From: CAYVOX01 sp964453035
Lineage (GTDB): Bacteria; Chloroflexota; Anaerolineae; Anaerolineales; Anaerolineaceae
Reading direction: 5' to 3'
DNA length: 13,835 nucleotides
Assembly: GCA_964453035.1 (NCBI GenBank)
Contig: CAYVOX010000089.1
Span: 1-13,835, forward strand
In this document: piece after piece, positions 1-7,019 of the stretch
How the letters are laid out: every line of letters begins with the position of its first letter
Position numbering within the stretch: the stretch's first letter is position 1
Made by a program: the position numbers and the translations under genes
Notes under the pieces: model-generated
Database searches by the model: none
Told to the model about the DNA's origin: nothing
Seen by the model: the letters and a program-made list of their open reading frames with translations, nothing else

Positions 1-130
1 GAGTGCCGTCAGGCACAACCTGGAGCGCGTGCAAACCGGCTGAGTAAGCCTGAATACCCTTTTCCCGGTGTTTCCAGGCTCCGGGCCTGGCTGGCTTAAC
101 CTGCATTACCGCACAGCACAGACATAAAAA
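1..130. other. Unassigned sequence with two short hairpins at the window edge
   Basis: No gene is recognisable here. Two compact inverted repeats are visible: GTGCC/GGCAC at 3-16 with a four-base loop, and CCAGGC/GCCTGG at 74-90 with a five-base loop. Forward frame 1 is open from the edge to a TAA at 97-99, and frames 2 and 3 close within the first 45 bases. None of the three short tails resembles a protein I know. The stretch could be the 3' end of a gene or of a structured RNA that begins outside the window. The terminator-like hairpin just downstream fits either reading. I compared it by eye with RNase P RNA, SRP RNA and cobalamin riboswitch signatures and saw no match. Confidence 0.3.
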
Positions 131-135
131 TTGAT

Positions 136-170
136 AAGGGACGCCTTTTGGGCGTCCCTTAGTTGTATTT
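136..170 (+). terminator. Intrinsic terminator-like hairpin
   Basis: A perfect 10-bp stem, AAGGGACGCC (136-145) and GGCGTCCCTT (151-160), closes a five-base loop. It is followed by a weak T-rich tail (AGTTGTATTT). The stem is strong but the U-tract is broken. It probably ends whatever transcript enters from the left and isolates the hydrogenase promoter region. Confidence 0.6.
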
Positions 171-195
171 AAAAGATTCAACAGTTTGTGCATGG

Positions 196-215
196 AATGT
201 GAAAATTGTCACAAA
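196..215. promoter_or_regulatory. CRP/FNR-family-like operator upstream of the hydrogenase operon
   Basis: The sequence TGTGA-N6-TCACA occupies 198-213, flanked by AA on both sides. This matches the core consensus known for E. coli CRP sites and resembles sites of the wider CRP/FNR superfamily. Its centre (205.5) lies about 75 bases upstream of the predicted start point near 281, a range typical of class I activation. The match is seen directly. The identity of the regulator, and whether it responds to cAMP, oxygen or redox, is unknown, because no regulator gene lies in the window. Confidence 0.5.
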
Positions 216-247
216 TTAGGATAATTAATCTCCAAAATTTCCTAATT
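214..247. repeat. Inverted repeat abutting the -35 element
   Basis: AATTAGGA at 214-221 is repeated in inverted form as TCCTAATT at 240-247, with 18 bases between. The right arm overlaps the first two bases of the predicted -35 hexamer (246-251), so a protein bound here could block or remodel the promoter. The region is AT-rich, so chance occurrence is possible. Confidence 0.35.
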
Positions 248-274
248 GACTTTTAATAATCAACATGCTATGAT
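246..274 (+). promoter_or_regulatory. Sigma70-type promoter of the hydrogenase operon
   Basis: The -35 hexamer TTGACT (246-251) and the -10 hexamer TATGAT (269-274) are each one base from consensus and are separated by the optimal 17 bases. The predicted transcription start is near 281, giving a leader of about 113 bases before the small-subunit ATG at 394. It is the best promoter candidate in the 164-393 gap and lies directly downstream of the CRP/FNR-like palindrome. Confidence 0.65.
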
Positions 275-291
275 AAATATAATCTTTAAAG

Positions 292-313
292 TGTGAATCC
301 TTATTGATTCACA
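292..313. repeat. 22-base perfect palindrome in the hydrogenase 5' leader
   Basis: TGTGAATC (292-299) and GATTCACA (306-313) form 8-bp perfect inverted arms around the six-base spacer CTTATT. The element starts about 11 bases after the predicted transcription start, so it could be a repressor operator or an RNA hairpin in the leader. Its outer bases, TGTGA and TCACA, repeat those of the upstream operator, but the spacing is 12 rather than 6, which does not fit a standard CRP site. Confidence 0.45.
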
Positions 314-393
314 AATAAAGTGTAATCCCCGCAGTTCATCTCAATCGAATAGACGTCCAGTGTTTTCATTCAGCATCAGGGAGGGAGTGTGTT

Positions 394-1551
394 ATGAGTT
401 CTCAAGAAGAAAGCATAGTACAGTCATTGATGAAGCACAAAGTATCACGCCGTGATTTTCTCAAGTTCTGCGGCGTGATGGCGGCGACTCTGGCGATGCC
501 CAAGCCGGTTGCCGCGCAGATTGAAAAAGCGCTGGTTGCAGCCAGGCGCACGCCGGTGGTATGGCTTGAACTGCAGGACTGCGCTGGTTGTAGTGAAGCC
601 TTTCTCCGCGCTTCACACCCCACCGCCGCTGAGATTATTCTTGATGTGTTATCGGTAGATTACCACGAGACCATCATGGCTGCCGCAGGCCACCAGGCTG
701 AAGCGGCCAAGGAAGCTGCCATCAAAGCCGGCGGATACCTTCTGGTCGTTGAAGGCTCCATTTCCACCTTTGGCGACGGGGAATACTGCACCATTGGCGG
801 CAAATCCTCCGTCGAGATTCTAAAGGAAGCAGCCAAAAATGCCGTGGCTATCGTAGCTGTTGGCAACTGCGCCACCTTTGGCGGCTTACCCAAGGCCAAT
901 CCCAATCCCACCCAGGCCGTTGGCGTGATGGACCTCATCAAGGATAAACCGGTGCTCAACATTCCCGGTTGCCCCATGAACCCTGTGAATCTGACCGCCA
1001 CGGTGGTGCACTTCCTGACGTTTGGCGCCCTGCCTGAGATGGATAAACTCCACCGCCCCTTGTTTGCCTTTGGACAGCTGATCCACAACAACTGCGAGCG
1101 GCGCGGGCACTTTGACCGCGGTGAGTTTGTGCGCGCCTGGGGCGATGCCGGGCACCGCCAGGGTTGGTGCCTGTATCAGATGGGATGCAAAGGCCCGATG
1201 ACCTATCAGAACTGCCCGATTGTGCGTTATAACGACGGCACCAACTGGCCTATCGGCGCCGGGCACCCGTGCATTGGTTGCGCCGAACCCGACTTCTGGG
1301 ATATGCCCACTTACGAGCCCATCCAGCTGGATACCTTTGCGCCCCCGATCACCTACCCGTCGGTTGGCGAAGCGGAATCAACCGTCACCGCGGAAGGCGC
1401 GGCTATCACCGGCGGCGCTGTCGGCGCCATCATTGGGGCAACCGTTGCCTATGGTTACATGGCAATGACCAGGCGCACAGCCCATCTTGAACCCGCGGTG
1501 ACCACCGAAGAGCCTAATGACGAAGCTCACGACAAGCATTACGCTGAATAA
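394..1551 (+). CDS. hybO: [NiFe] hydrogenase small subunit, Hyb type, Tat-exported and membrane-anchored
   Basis: This 385-residue protein is the electron-transfer subunit of a group 1 uptake hydrogenase. It has a twin-arginine signal (SRRDFLK, residues 18-24) followed by a hydrophobic stretch. Visible cluster ligands are: proximal [4Fe-4S] C63, C66, C159 and C193; distal [4Fe-4S] H231, C234, C259 and C265; medial C274, C293 and C296, with P286 in the usual fourth position, implying [3Fe-4S]. The proximal motif is DCAGC, with Gly where oxygen-tolerant enzymes carry an extra Cys. C132 (DGEYC) may align near the second supernumerary position, but I could not verify this. A Gly/Ala-rich segment (about 335-358) is the C-terminal membrane anchor. 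The start is supported by GGAGGGAG (379-386), seven bases upstream. It is first in the operon; hybA follows after 12 bases. Confidence 0.95.
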   Translation: MSSQEESIVQSLMKHKVSRRDFLKFCGVMAATLAMPKPVAAQIEKALVAARRTPVVWLELQDCAGCSEAFLRASHPTAAEIILDVLSVDYHETIMAAAGHQAEAAKEAAIKAGGYLLVVEGSISTFGDGEYCTIGGKSSVEILKEAAKNAVAIVAVGNCATFGGLPKANPNPTQAVGVMDLIKDKPVLNIPGCPMNPVNLTATVVHFLTFGALPEMDKLHRPLFAFGQLIHNNCERRGHFDRGEFVRAWGDAGHRQGWCLYQMGCKGPMTYQNCPIVRYNDGTNWPIGAGHPCIGCAEPDFWDMPTYEPIQLDTFAPPITYPSVGEAESTVTAEGAAITGGAVGAIIGATVAYGYMAMTRRTAHLEPAVTTEEPNDEAHDKHYAE

Positions 1552-1563
1552 AGGAAGGACACC

Positions 1564-2430
1564 ATGAGGATTAGCCGAAGAGACTTTCTCAAGGTGAGCG
1601 CGATCGGCATCGGGGCGTTGACTTTACCGGTAGGTCAGGTGCAGGCCTCAACCCGGCGTTATGAAGCCGAGGAAACCCACGCAATGCTCTACGACTCGGT
1701 TAAATGCGTTGGTTGCCGAGCCTGCCAGGTGGCCTGTAAGAGCCGATCAAACCTGCCTCCCGAACTGGATCCAACAGGTATGTATGAAGCACCGAAGGAT
1801 TTATCCGCTTATACCTGGACCCTGATTAAACTCCACCAGGAAGAGGGAGAATCCGCCTTTATCAAACAACAATGCATGCATTGTATTGATCCTGCCTGTG
1901 TTTCGGTGTGCCCGGTCGGCGCGCTTGAAAAAACAGCCAGCGGCCCCGTCATTTACCATCCCGAACGCTGCATTGGATGCCGCTATTGCATGGCAGCCTG
2001 TCCATTTAACATTCCCAAGAGCCAGTGGGATAAACCGCTCCCCTATATTCAGAAATGCGATTTTTGCGCTGACCGCCTGGCAGAAGGCAAGCCACCCGCC
2101 TGCGGGGAGGCCTGTCCAACCGGGGCGCTAATTTACGGGACCCGCAAAGAGATGCTGGATATCGCCCACAGCCGGGTGGATGCCGGCAGTCCATATGATC
2201 CGCACATCTACGGTGAAGAAGAAGCCGGGGGCACATCCATGTTGTATATTGCGGGGGTTAACTACAGGAAGTTTGGTTTCCCGCAGTTGAGCGATCAGTC
2301 CCTGCCCGCTATCACCTGGCCTTACATGTCAGCCGTTCCCGCTGTTATCGGTGTGATGGTAACGCTAAGCACAGCCATTTACCTGCGGACGCACCGTAAT
2401 CAAAACGGCGCCACCAAGAAGGAGGGCTAA
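1564..2430 (+). CDS. hybA: Hydrogenase 4Fe-4S ferredoxin subunit HybA
   Basis: This 288-residue protein carries electrons between the small subunit and the NrfD-type membrane subunit. It begins with a Tat signal (SRRDFLK, residues 4-10), so it acts on the outer face of the membrane. Sixteen cysteines fall in four groups, enough for four [4Fe-4S] clusters: C48/51/54/58, C104/107/112/116, C136/139/142/146 and C165/168/180/184. A hydrophobic segment near residues 257-276 is a C-terminal membrane anchor, as in E. coli HybA. The ribosome site AGGAAGG (1552-1558) lies just ahead of the ATG. The gene sits between hybO and hybB with only one base before hybB, implying co-transcription. The order and the twin Tat signals identify it as HybA rather than a generic DmsB/NrfC-type ferredoxin. 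Confidence 0.92.
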   Translation: MRISRRDFLKVSAIGIGALTLPVGQVQASTRRYEAEETHAMLYDSVKCVGCRACQVACKSRSNLPPELDPTGMYEAPKDLSAYTWTLIKLHQEEGESAFIKQQCMHCIDPACVSVCPVGALEKTASGPVIYHPERCIGCRYCMAACPFNIPKSQWDKPLPYIQKCDFCADRLAEGKPPACGEACPTGALIYGTRKEMLDIAHSRVDAGSPYDPHIYGEEEAGGTSMLYIAGVNYRKFGFPQLSDQSLPAITWPYMSAVPAVIGVMVTLSTAIYLRTHRNQNGATKKEG

Positions 2431-2431
2431 A

Positions 2432-3598
2432 ATGGCTGCTGTGCAAAGCGAACGAAAGTGCAATAACCAGATTTACCTGCGCAAGTATCCCGTCGGTGTT
2501 GGGATGATTGCCATCTGGATTATCGGCGCCATCGGCATGGGAATCGCCGTTTACCGCTGGATCGTTGGACTGGGACCCACCACCAACCTGAACGATGGGC
2601 GTCCGTGGGGGTTGTGGATTAGCTTTGATATGATGAGCGGTATCGGCCTGGCAGCGGGCGCTTTTACGGTTGCGGCGATTGTTTACATCTTCAACCTCAA
2701 GAAGTTCTTCCCCATCGTCCGCCCGGCCATTCTAACCGGGTTTATCAGCTATGTTCTGGCAGGTTTAACCCTGCTGGTGGACCTGGGTCAGCCGCAGCGC
2801 ATCTGGCACCTCATCCCCTTCTGGAATATTCACTCACCCCTGTTTGAAATCGGCTGGTGCGTGATGCTTTACCTGACGGTGCTGGCTCTGGAATTCAGCC
2901 CGGTCGTCCTCGAAGCCCTGTGCCTCAAAGTGCCGCTCAAGTGGATTCGCGCCATCACCATCCCCCTGATTATCGCGGGCATCACGCTCTCCACCATGCA
3001 CCAATCCACCCTGGGTACTATGCTCACCATCCTGCCCAGCAAAATCCACCCTTTGTGGTATTCACCCCTTTTACCGCTCTACTATTACATCACGGCCATT
3101 GCAGCAGGCCTGGCGATGACGGTCTTTGAGGCTTACCTCTCAGCCCGGGCCTACAGGTTCCCCTTTGAAATCAAAATCCTTTCCCAGGTGACCAAGGTTA
3201 TCCCCTATGTGATTGGGCTTTACCTGGTTTTGCGGATTGGCGAGTTATTCGTGACTGGCAATTACACCTACCTGCTGCAGGGAGGCGCGCCTGCCATCAT
3301 GTGGTTTATTGAGATCCTGGTCGCAGGCGTCATTCCGTTTATCTACTTCTCAGATGCCAAAGCGCGCTCAGACCCCAATGGAATTATCTGGGGAGCCTAC
3401 TTTGCCATCGGCGGATTGATCCTGAACCGCGTCAATGTAGCCACCATCTTCCTGGATGGCTCGTTCTACATCCCCAGCTGGCAGGAATTAATGGTCACCC
3501 TGGGATTGACCTGCCTGGGCGTCATCATGTTCGACGCCGCAGTTCGCTTCCTGCCCATGTTCCCGGAACCCACCAAAGAAGCAGCCAAGCAGCTTTAA
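2432..3598 (+). CDS. hybB: Hydrogenase membrane subunit HybB (NrfD/PsrC family)
   Basis: This 388-residue, strongly hydrophobic protein has roughly ten membrane segments, the first near residues 23-46. It contains no haem-ligand pattern of the cytochrome b type. The order of the genes and the long polytopic NrfD-like build fit HybB, which passes electrons from HybA to the quinone pool and in E. coli can couple this to charge movement. Recognisable parts include the conserved N-terminal region with NDGRPWGLWISFD (about 54-66) and LVDLGQPQRIWH (about 114-125). AAGGAGGG (2419-2426) inside the end of hybA serves as ribosome site, and one base separates the genes. The gene ends 28 bases before hybC. 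Whether it pumps protons or only transfers electrons cannot be read from the sequence. Confidence 0.9.
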   Translation: MAAVQSERKCNNQIYLRKYPVGVGMIAIWIIGAIGMGIAVYRWIVGLGPTTNLNDGRPWGLWISFDMMSGIGLAAGAFTVAAIVYIFNLKKFFPIVRPAILTGFISYVLAGLTLLVDLGQPQRIWHLIPFWNIHSPLFEIGWCVMLYLTVLALEFSPVVLEALCLKVPLKWIRAITIPLIIAGITLSTMHQSTLGTMLTILPSKIHPLWYSPLLPLYYYITAIAAGLAMTVFEAYLSARAYRFPFEIKILSQVTKVIPYVIGLYLVLRIGELFVTGNYTYLLQGGAPAIMWFIEILVAGVIPFIYFSDAKARSDPNGIIWGAYFAIGGLILNRVNVATIFLDGSFYIPSWQELMVTLGLTCLGVIMFDAAVRFLPMFPEPTKEAAKQL

Positions 3599-3626
3599 CC
3601 TATCATTCTTAGCGAGGAGATTACTT

Positions 3627-5345
3627 ATGACCAAAATTGCCATTGACCCGATTACCCGCATCGAAGGCCACCTGCGCATTGAAGTCGAGGTGGACGGCGG
3701 CAAGATAACCAAGGCATGGTCCAGCAGCACCATGTTCCGGGGGATAGAAATTATCCTGAAAGGGCGCGACCCTCGCGACGCGTGGACCTTCACGCAGCGT
3801 ATTTGCGGTGTTTGAACGACGGTACATGCACTCAGCTCCGTGCGAGCTGTTGAAGATGCCCTGAAGATCCAGATCCCGACCAATGCCCGCCTCATCCGCA
3901 ACATCATCGAGGCTATCCAGTACGTCCAGGATCACGTCGTCCATTTCTACGCCCTGCATGCGCTGGACTGGGTGGATATCACCTCGGCCCTCAAGGCCGA
4001 CCCGGCTGCCACCTCCACCCTGGCGCAATCCATTTCGGATTGGCCCAAATCCAGCGCGGATTATTTCGCCGGAGTCCAGGCCAAGCTGAAGAGCTTTGTG
4101 GAAAGCGGGCAACTGGGTCCATTTGCCAACGCCTACTGGGGCCACCCGGCTTACAAACTGCCACCGGAGGCCAACCTGATGGCGGCTGCTCACTACCTTG
4201 AAGCTCTGGACTGGCAGCGTGAGGTCATCCGCGCCCATGCCATCCTGGGGGCCAAGAATCCCCACCTGCAGACCTACCTGGTCGGCGGCATGTCCACCCC
4301 GGTCGATCCGCAGAGCCAGGCTGCCATCAACGCGGATAAAATCGCCCAGTTGCTTTCCCTGTTTGCCAAAGCCAAAGACTTTGTTGAAAAAGTGTACCTG
4401 CCGGATGTTTTGGCTGTTGCGCCCTTCTATCTGGATTATGCCGCGGTTGGTGAAGGCCTGGGCAACTTTATGTCCTTTGGCGATATCCCCCTGAAGGATG
4501 ACGCCGATCCCAACAAAGCCGGCGACCTGTTCTTCCCCCGCGGCGTGATTTTGAACCGCGATTTGAGCAAGGTGCTGCCGCTTGACCCGGCCAAAATCAC
4601 CGAATATGTCACCCACTCCTGGTTCAAGTACGCGGATGAAAGCAAAGGCTTGCATCCCTCCACCGGCGATACCACCCCCAATTACACCGGTCCCAAACCG
4701 CCCTTTGAGTTCCTCAACACCGATCAGAAGTATTCCTTCCTCAAAGCCCCGCGCTACGATGAAAAATCGATGGAGGTTGGCCCGCTGGCACGCATGCTGA
4801 TTGCCTACGTTGCCGGACACCAGCGCGTCAAATACTGGGTGGATGCGGTGCTCAAGGCGCTCAACGCGCCCGCCACCGTGCTGTTCTCAACCCTCGGGCG
4901 CACCGCAGCGCGCTGCATCGAGTCGCTTGTTCTGGTGGAGCAGCTGGCGCCGTGGACCAATGAACTGGCAGCCAACATCGCCAAGGGCGACCTGCGCATC
5001 CACGAACAGGTTCACTGGCACCCCTCCACCTGGCCAAAAGAAGCCATGGGCTGGGGCTGGAGCGAAGCTCCGCGCGGTGCACTGGGCCACTGGATTCACA
5101 TCAAAGATGGCAAGATCGCCAATTACCAGGCCATCGTCCCTTCCACCTGGAATGGCTCACCGCGCGATGCAGCCGGTCTGCCGGGCGCTTATGAAGCGGC
5201 TCTGGTCGGGCAACCCGTCGCCGACCCCAAGCAACCGCTGGAAATCCTGCGCACCATCCATTCCTTTGACCCGTGCATGGCCTGCGCCGTGCATGTTCTG
5301 GATGCGGAAGGCAAAGAGATCACGCATGTGACGGTGATGGATTAA
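3627..5345 (+). CDS. hybC: [NiFe] hydrogenase large subunit with in-frame TGA (probable selenocysteine) at codon 63
   Basis: This is the catalytic H2-activating subunit, 572 residues if the TGA at 3813-3815 is read through, close to the length of E. coli HybC. The N-terminus has DPITRIEGH. The L1 nickel motif, normally R-x-C-G-x-C-x-x-x-H, reads R58-I-C60-G-V-U63-T-T-V-H67, with TGA replacing the second cysteine, the ligand that bridges Ni and Fe in known structures. The L2 motif DPCMACAVH (548-556) keeps both cysteines (C550, C553). The 16 residues after H556 are the tail expected to be removed by the maturation protease. After the TGA the frame is open for 509 codons with strong family similarity, so this is not a decayed gene. 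GAGGAG (3614-3619) is the ribosome site. The protein lacks its own signal and would be exported with HybO. Without readthrough the product would be a useless 62-residue fragment. Sequencing error is the main alternative. Confidence 0.88.
3813..3849 (+). promoter_or_regulatory. Candidate bacterial SECIS: TGA codon plus downstream hairpin
   Basis: Immediately after the TGA (3813-3815) lies the hairpin CAGCTC (3833-3838), loop CGTGC (3839-3843), GAGCTG (3844-3849). It has six perfect base pairs. The loop starts 24 bases after the TGA, and a G sits in its second position. Known bacterial SECIS elements have a short apical loop 16-37 bases downstream of the UGA with a G among the first two loop bases, so the fit is good. 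The lower stem is weak and irregular. A competing hairpin, TGCAC/GTGCG (3827-3844), uses overlapping bases but lacks the loop G. The element lies inside coding sequence, as bacterial SECIS do. Confidence 0.55.
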
Positions 5346-5800
5346 TGCCCCGAACCCTGGTTTTAGGGGTCGGCAACCTGCTGCTCTCGGATGACGGCGT
5401 TGGCGTGCGCGTCATTCAAAAACTGCAGGAAGAACACAGCTTACCTGAAGAGGTCGAGACCGTAGATGGGGGTACCTGCGGTCTCGACTTGTTGCACTTT
5501 CTGGAGGGGGTTGAGAACTTAATCGTGGTGGATGCTGCCAACATGGGGCTACCCCCCGGCACCATCAAGCGCCTGGAGGGCGAAGCCGTACCGGCATTTT
5601 TATCTCAAAAGATGTCTCCGCATGAGATTAACCTGCCCGAACTGCTCTTCAGCGCCAAACTGACCGGCATCTACCCCAAAAGAGTGGTTGTGTTTGGCAT
5701 CCAGCCGCAAACCATCGAAACCAGCCTGGACCTTTCTCCGCCCGTTGCCGCGCAGGTGGACGAGTTGGTGGAACTCGTGCTGGCGGAGTTGCTAAAGTAA
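5345..5800 (+). CDS. hybD: Hydrogenase maturation endopeptidase (HybD/HycI family)
   Basis: This 151-residue protease removes the C-terminal tail of the large subunit once the Ni-Fe site is assembled. The true start is the ATG at 5345, whose A is the last base of the hybC stop (TAATG overlap). An in-frame extension upstream to 5273 gives 24 residues unlike the family. The N-terminus LVLGVGNLLLSDDGVG is the family signature. Candidate nickel-sensing residues are D17, D63 (in VVDAANMG) and H93 (in SPHEINLPE), matching the E/D, D and H ligands known from HybD and HycI. The translational coupling to hybC implies that this is its dedicated protease. It is the last gene of the operon and is followed after about 30 bases by a terminator. 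No hyp genes lie in the window, so they must be elsewhere. Confidence 0.93.
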   Translation: MPRTLVLGVGNLLLSDDGVGVRVIQKLQEEHSLPEEVETVDGGTCGLDLLHFLEGVENLIVVDAANMGLPPGTIKRLEGEAVPAFLSQKMSPHEINLPELLFSAKLTGIYPKRVVVFGIQPQTIETSLDLSPPVAAQVDELVELVLAELLK

Positions 5801-5827
5801 AGCAGTTCAGTACAGAACACTGATAAC

Positions 5828-5856
5828 AAAAAAACCGTCCTTCTGGACGGTTTTTA
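5828..5856. terminator. Bidirectional intrinsic terminator between hybD and the desaturase
   Basis: The stem CCGTCC (5835-5840) and GGACGG (5845-5850) closes the loop TTCT. It is flanked by a run of A on the left and a run of T on the right, so the full pairing reaches 11 bp. The arrangement gives a U-tract on both strands, fitting termination of hybD on the plus strand and of the convergent desaturase on the minus strand. Confidence 0.85.
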
Positions 5857-5870
5857 AATGTCTACCCGGC

Positions 5871-6866
5871 TTACTGAAAGCTGATCATTTTGGCGGCTTT
5901 TTCATCGTACAGCGCCAATTTGACGCACTGCAGACTCTGGCGAATATCCAGCGTTGGCGATTGCCGCAGCACCTCAGCCGAATGGTAGGCCGGTTCAAGG
6001 TGGTAATTGGGCACGCGCGGGTTGAGGTGGTGGATGTGGTGAAAACCGATATTTCCGCTAAACCACTGCAGCCATTTGGGTAAACGGTAATACGATGCGC
6101 CCAGGAAAGCCGAAGAAACATAATCCCACTGCTTATCGCGCGCCCAGTACACGTTTTCAAATTGGTGCTGGATGTAAAACATCCAGATGCCCGCCATGCC
6201 CGCCATCCAGATGAGCGGCAGTTGGATCAACGCGTAGTTCCAAAAGCCCATCAGCAGGCTGAGCCCCACGGCCAGGGCAATAATCGCCAGGTTGGTCCAT
6301 ACCACGCTCAGGATCTCTTTTTTCCCGCTGTTGGCCGATGGCCAGCGGTGCAGGATCAAGAACATCCAGATCGGGCCCAGGCCAAACATGACCAGCGGGT
6401 TGCGAAACAACCGGTAACCCAATTGCCCAGGGCGGGAGAGCTTGCGGAATTCTTCGACCGTTAAAGTGGTCACATCCCCCACGCCGCGCTTATCCAGGTT
6501 GCCGCTGGTGGCATGGTGGATGGCATGGGAGCGCCACCAATGCTCACCCGGTGTGAAAACCAGCACCCCGAGCCAAAATCCAATCCGCCGGTTCCATGCG
6601 GTTGAAGGGAAAAACGAATTGTGCCCACAATCATGGAAGAAAATGAAAATCCGCACCAGTAACCCCGCTGTGGGCAAAGCCAGCAGCAACGTCAACCAGT
6701 AGCTGACCTTCATGGAATAAAACATAGCGACCCAACCCGCGGCATAAAAGAACAGGGTTACCAGCAATTGGCGCAGGGCTGTTTTGGTATCCGCCTTGGA
6801 AAACGGGGCAAGATAGGTCTTTAAGACTTTCATTTCTGGTAATTTGTTTTGTTTTTCGCTGGTCAT
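5871..6866 (-). CDS. Membrane fatty acid desaturase (acyl-lipid type)
   Basis: This 331-residue integral membrane protein would insert a double bond into fatty acyl chains using O2 and electrons from a ferredoxin or similar donor. The three histidine boxes of the di-iron FA_desaturase family are intact: H78-D-C-G-H82, H114-A-I-H117-H118 and H276-H-I-H279-H280. Hydrophobic segments near 33-50, 55-77, 155-172 and 188-230 fit the family topology. The third box, within GFHHIHHLNPRVPNYHL, resembles bacterial DesA-like omega-6/delta-12 acyl-lipid desaturases, but the position of the double bond cannot be told. The ATG at 6866 is preceded by GGAGAGG (complement of 6874-6880), seven bases away. It converges on the hydrogenase operon and diverges from the 998-residue gene. 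Its need for O2 suggests that the host meets oxygen at least at times. Confidence 0.9.
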   Translation of the reverse strand: MTSEKQNKLPEMKVLKTYLAPFSKADTKTALRQLLVTLFFYAAGWVAMFYSMKVSYWLTLLLALPTAGLLVRIFIFFHDCGHNSFFPSTAWNRRIGFWLGVLVFTPGEHWWRSHAIHHATSGNLDKRGVGDVTTLTVEEFRKLSRPGQLGYRLFRNPLVMFGLGPIWMFLILHRWPSANSGKKEILSVVWTNLAIIALAVGLSLLMGFWNYALIQLPLIWMAGMAGIWMFYIQHQFENVYWARDKQWDYVSSAFLGASYYRLPKWLQWFSGNIGFHHIHHLNPRVPNYHLEPAYHSAEVLRQSPTLDIRQSLQCVKLALYDEKAAKMISFQ

Positions 6867-6959
6867 ATCTATACCTCTCCAATTCTAGTTTATCCGGCTC
6901 CTGGATTATGACCATATGTCTTAAGCCACATCTAAAGAACTATCTGCTAAAACCTCCTG

Positions 6960-6988
6960 TTGTTCCAGTTTTGAAAAAGACGTAAAAT
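6960..6988 (+). promoter_or_regulatory. Candidate promoter of the 998-residue protein gene
   Basis: TTGTTC (6960-6965) and TAAAAT (6983-6988) are spaced by 17 bases in the 153-base divergent intergenic region. The predicted start is near 6995, leaving a short leader before GGGAG (7007-7011) and the ATG at 7020. The -35 match is only partial. I did not find a comparably good promoter for the divergent desaturase. Confidence 0.4.
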
Positions 6989-7019
6989 AAAACTGGCGTT
7001 TACACCGGGAGAACCAGGC

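Noticed and set aside
292..313. Second CRP site in the leader
   Set aside because: TGTGA and TCACA are separated by 12 bases rather than 6, so it does not fit the CRP site; it is kept only as a palindrome.
3621..4820. Long open frame of 399 codons on the minus strand
   Set aside because: It lies antisense to hybC, has low-information Gly/Val/Asp-rich content and no recognisable motif; it is a shadow of the coding strand.
5273..5344. N-terminal extension of the maturation protease
   Set aside because: It overlaps the L2 motif of hybC and has no similarity to the family; the ATG at 5345 begins the GVGN signature correctly.
3840..5345. A separate hydrogenase gene starting at GTG 3840
   Set aside because: It would lack the L1 motif and the N-terminal domain, has no clear ribosome site, and continues in frame from the ATG at 3627; readthrough of the TGA explains it better.
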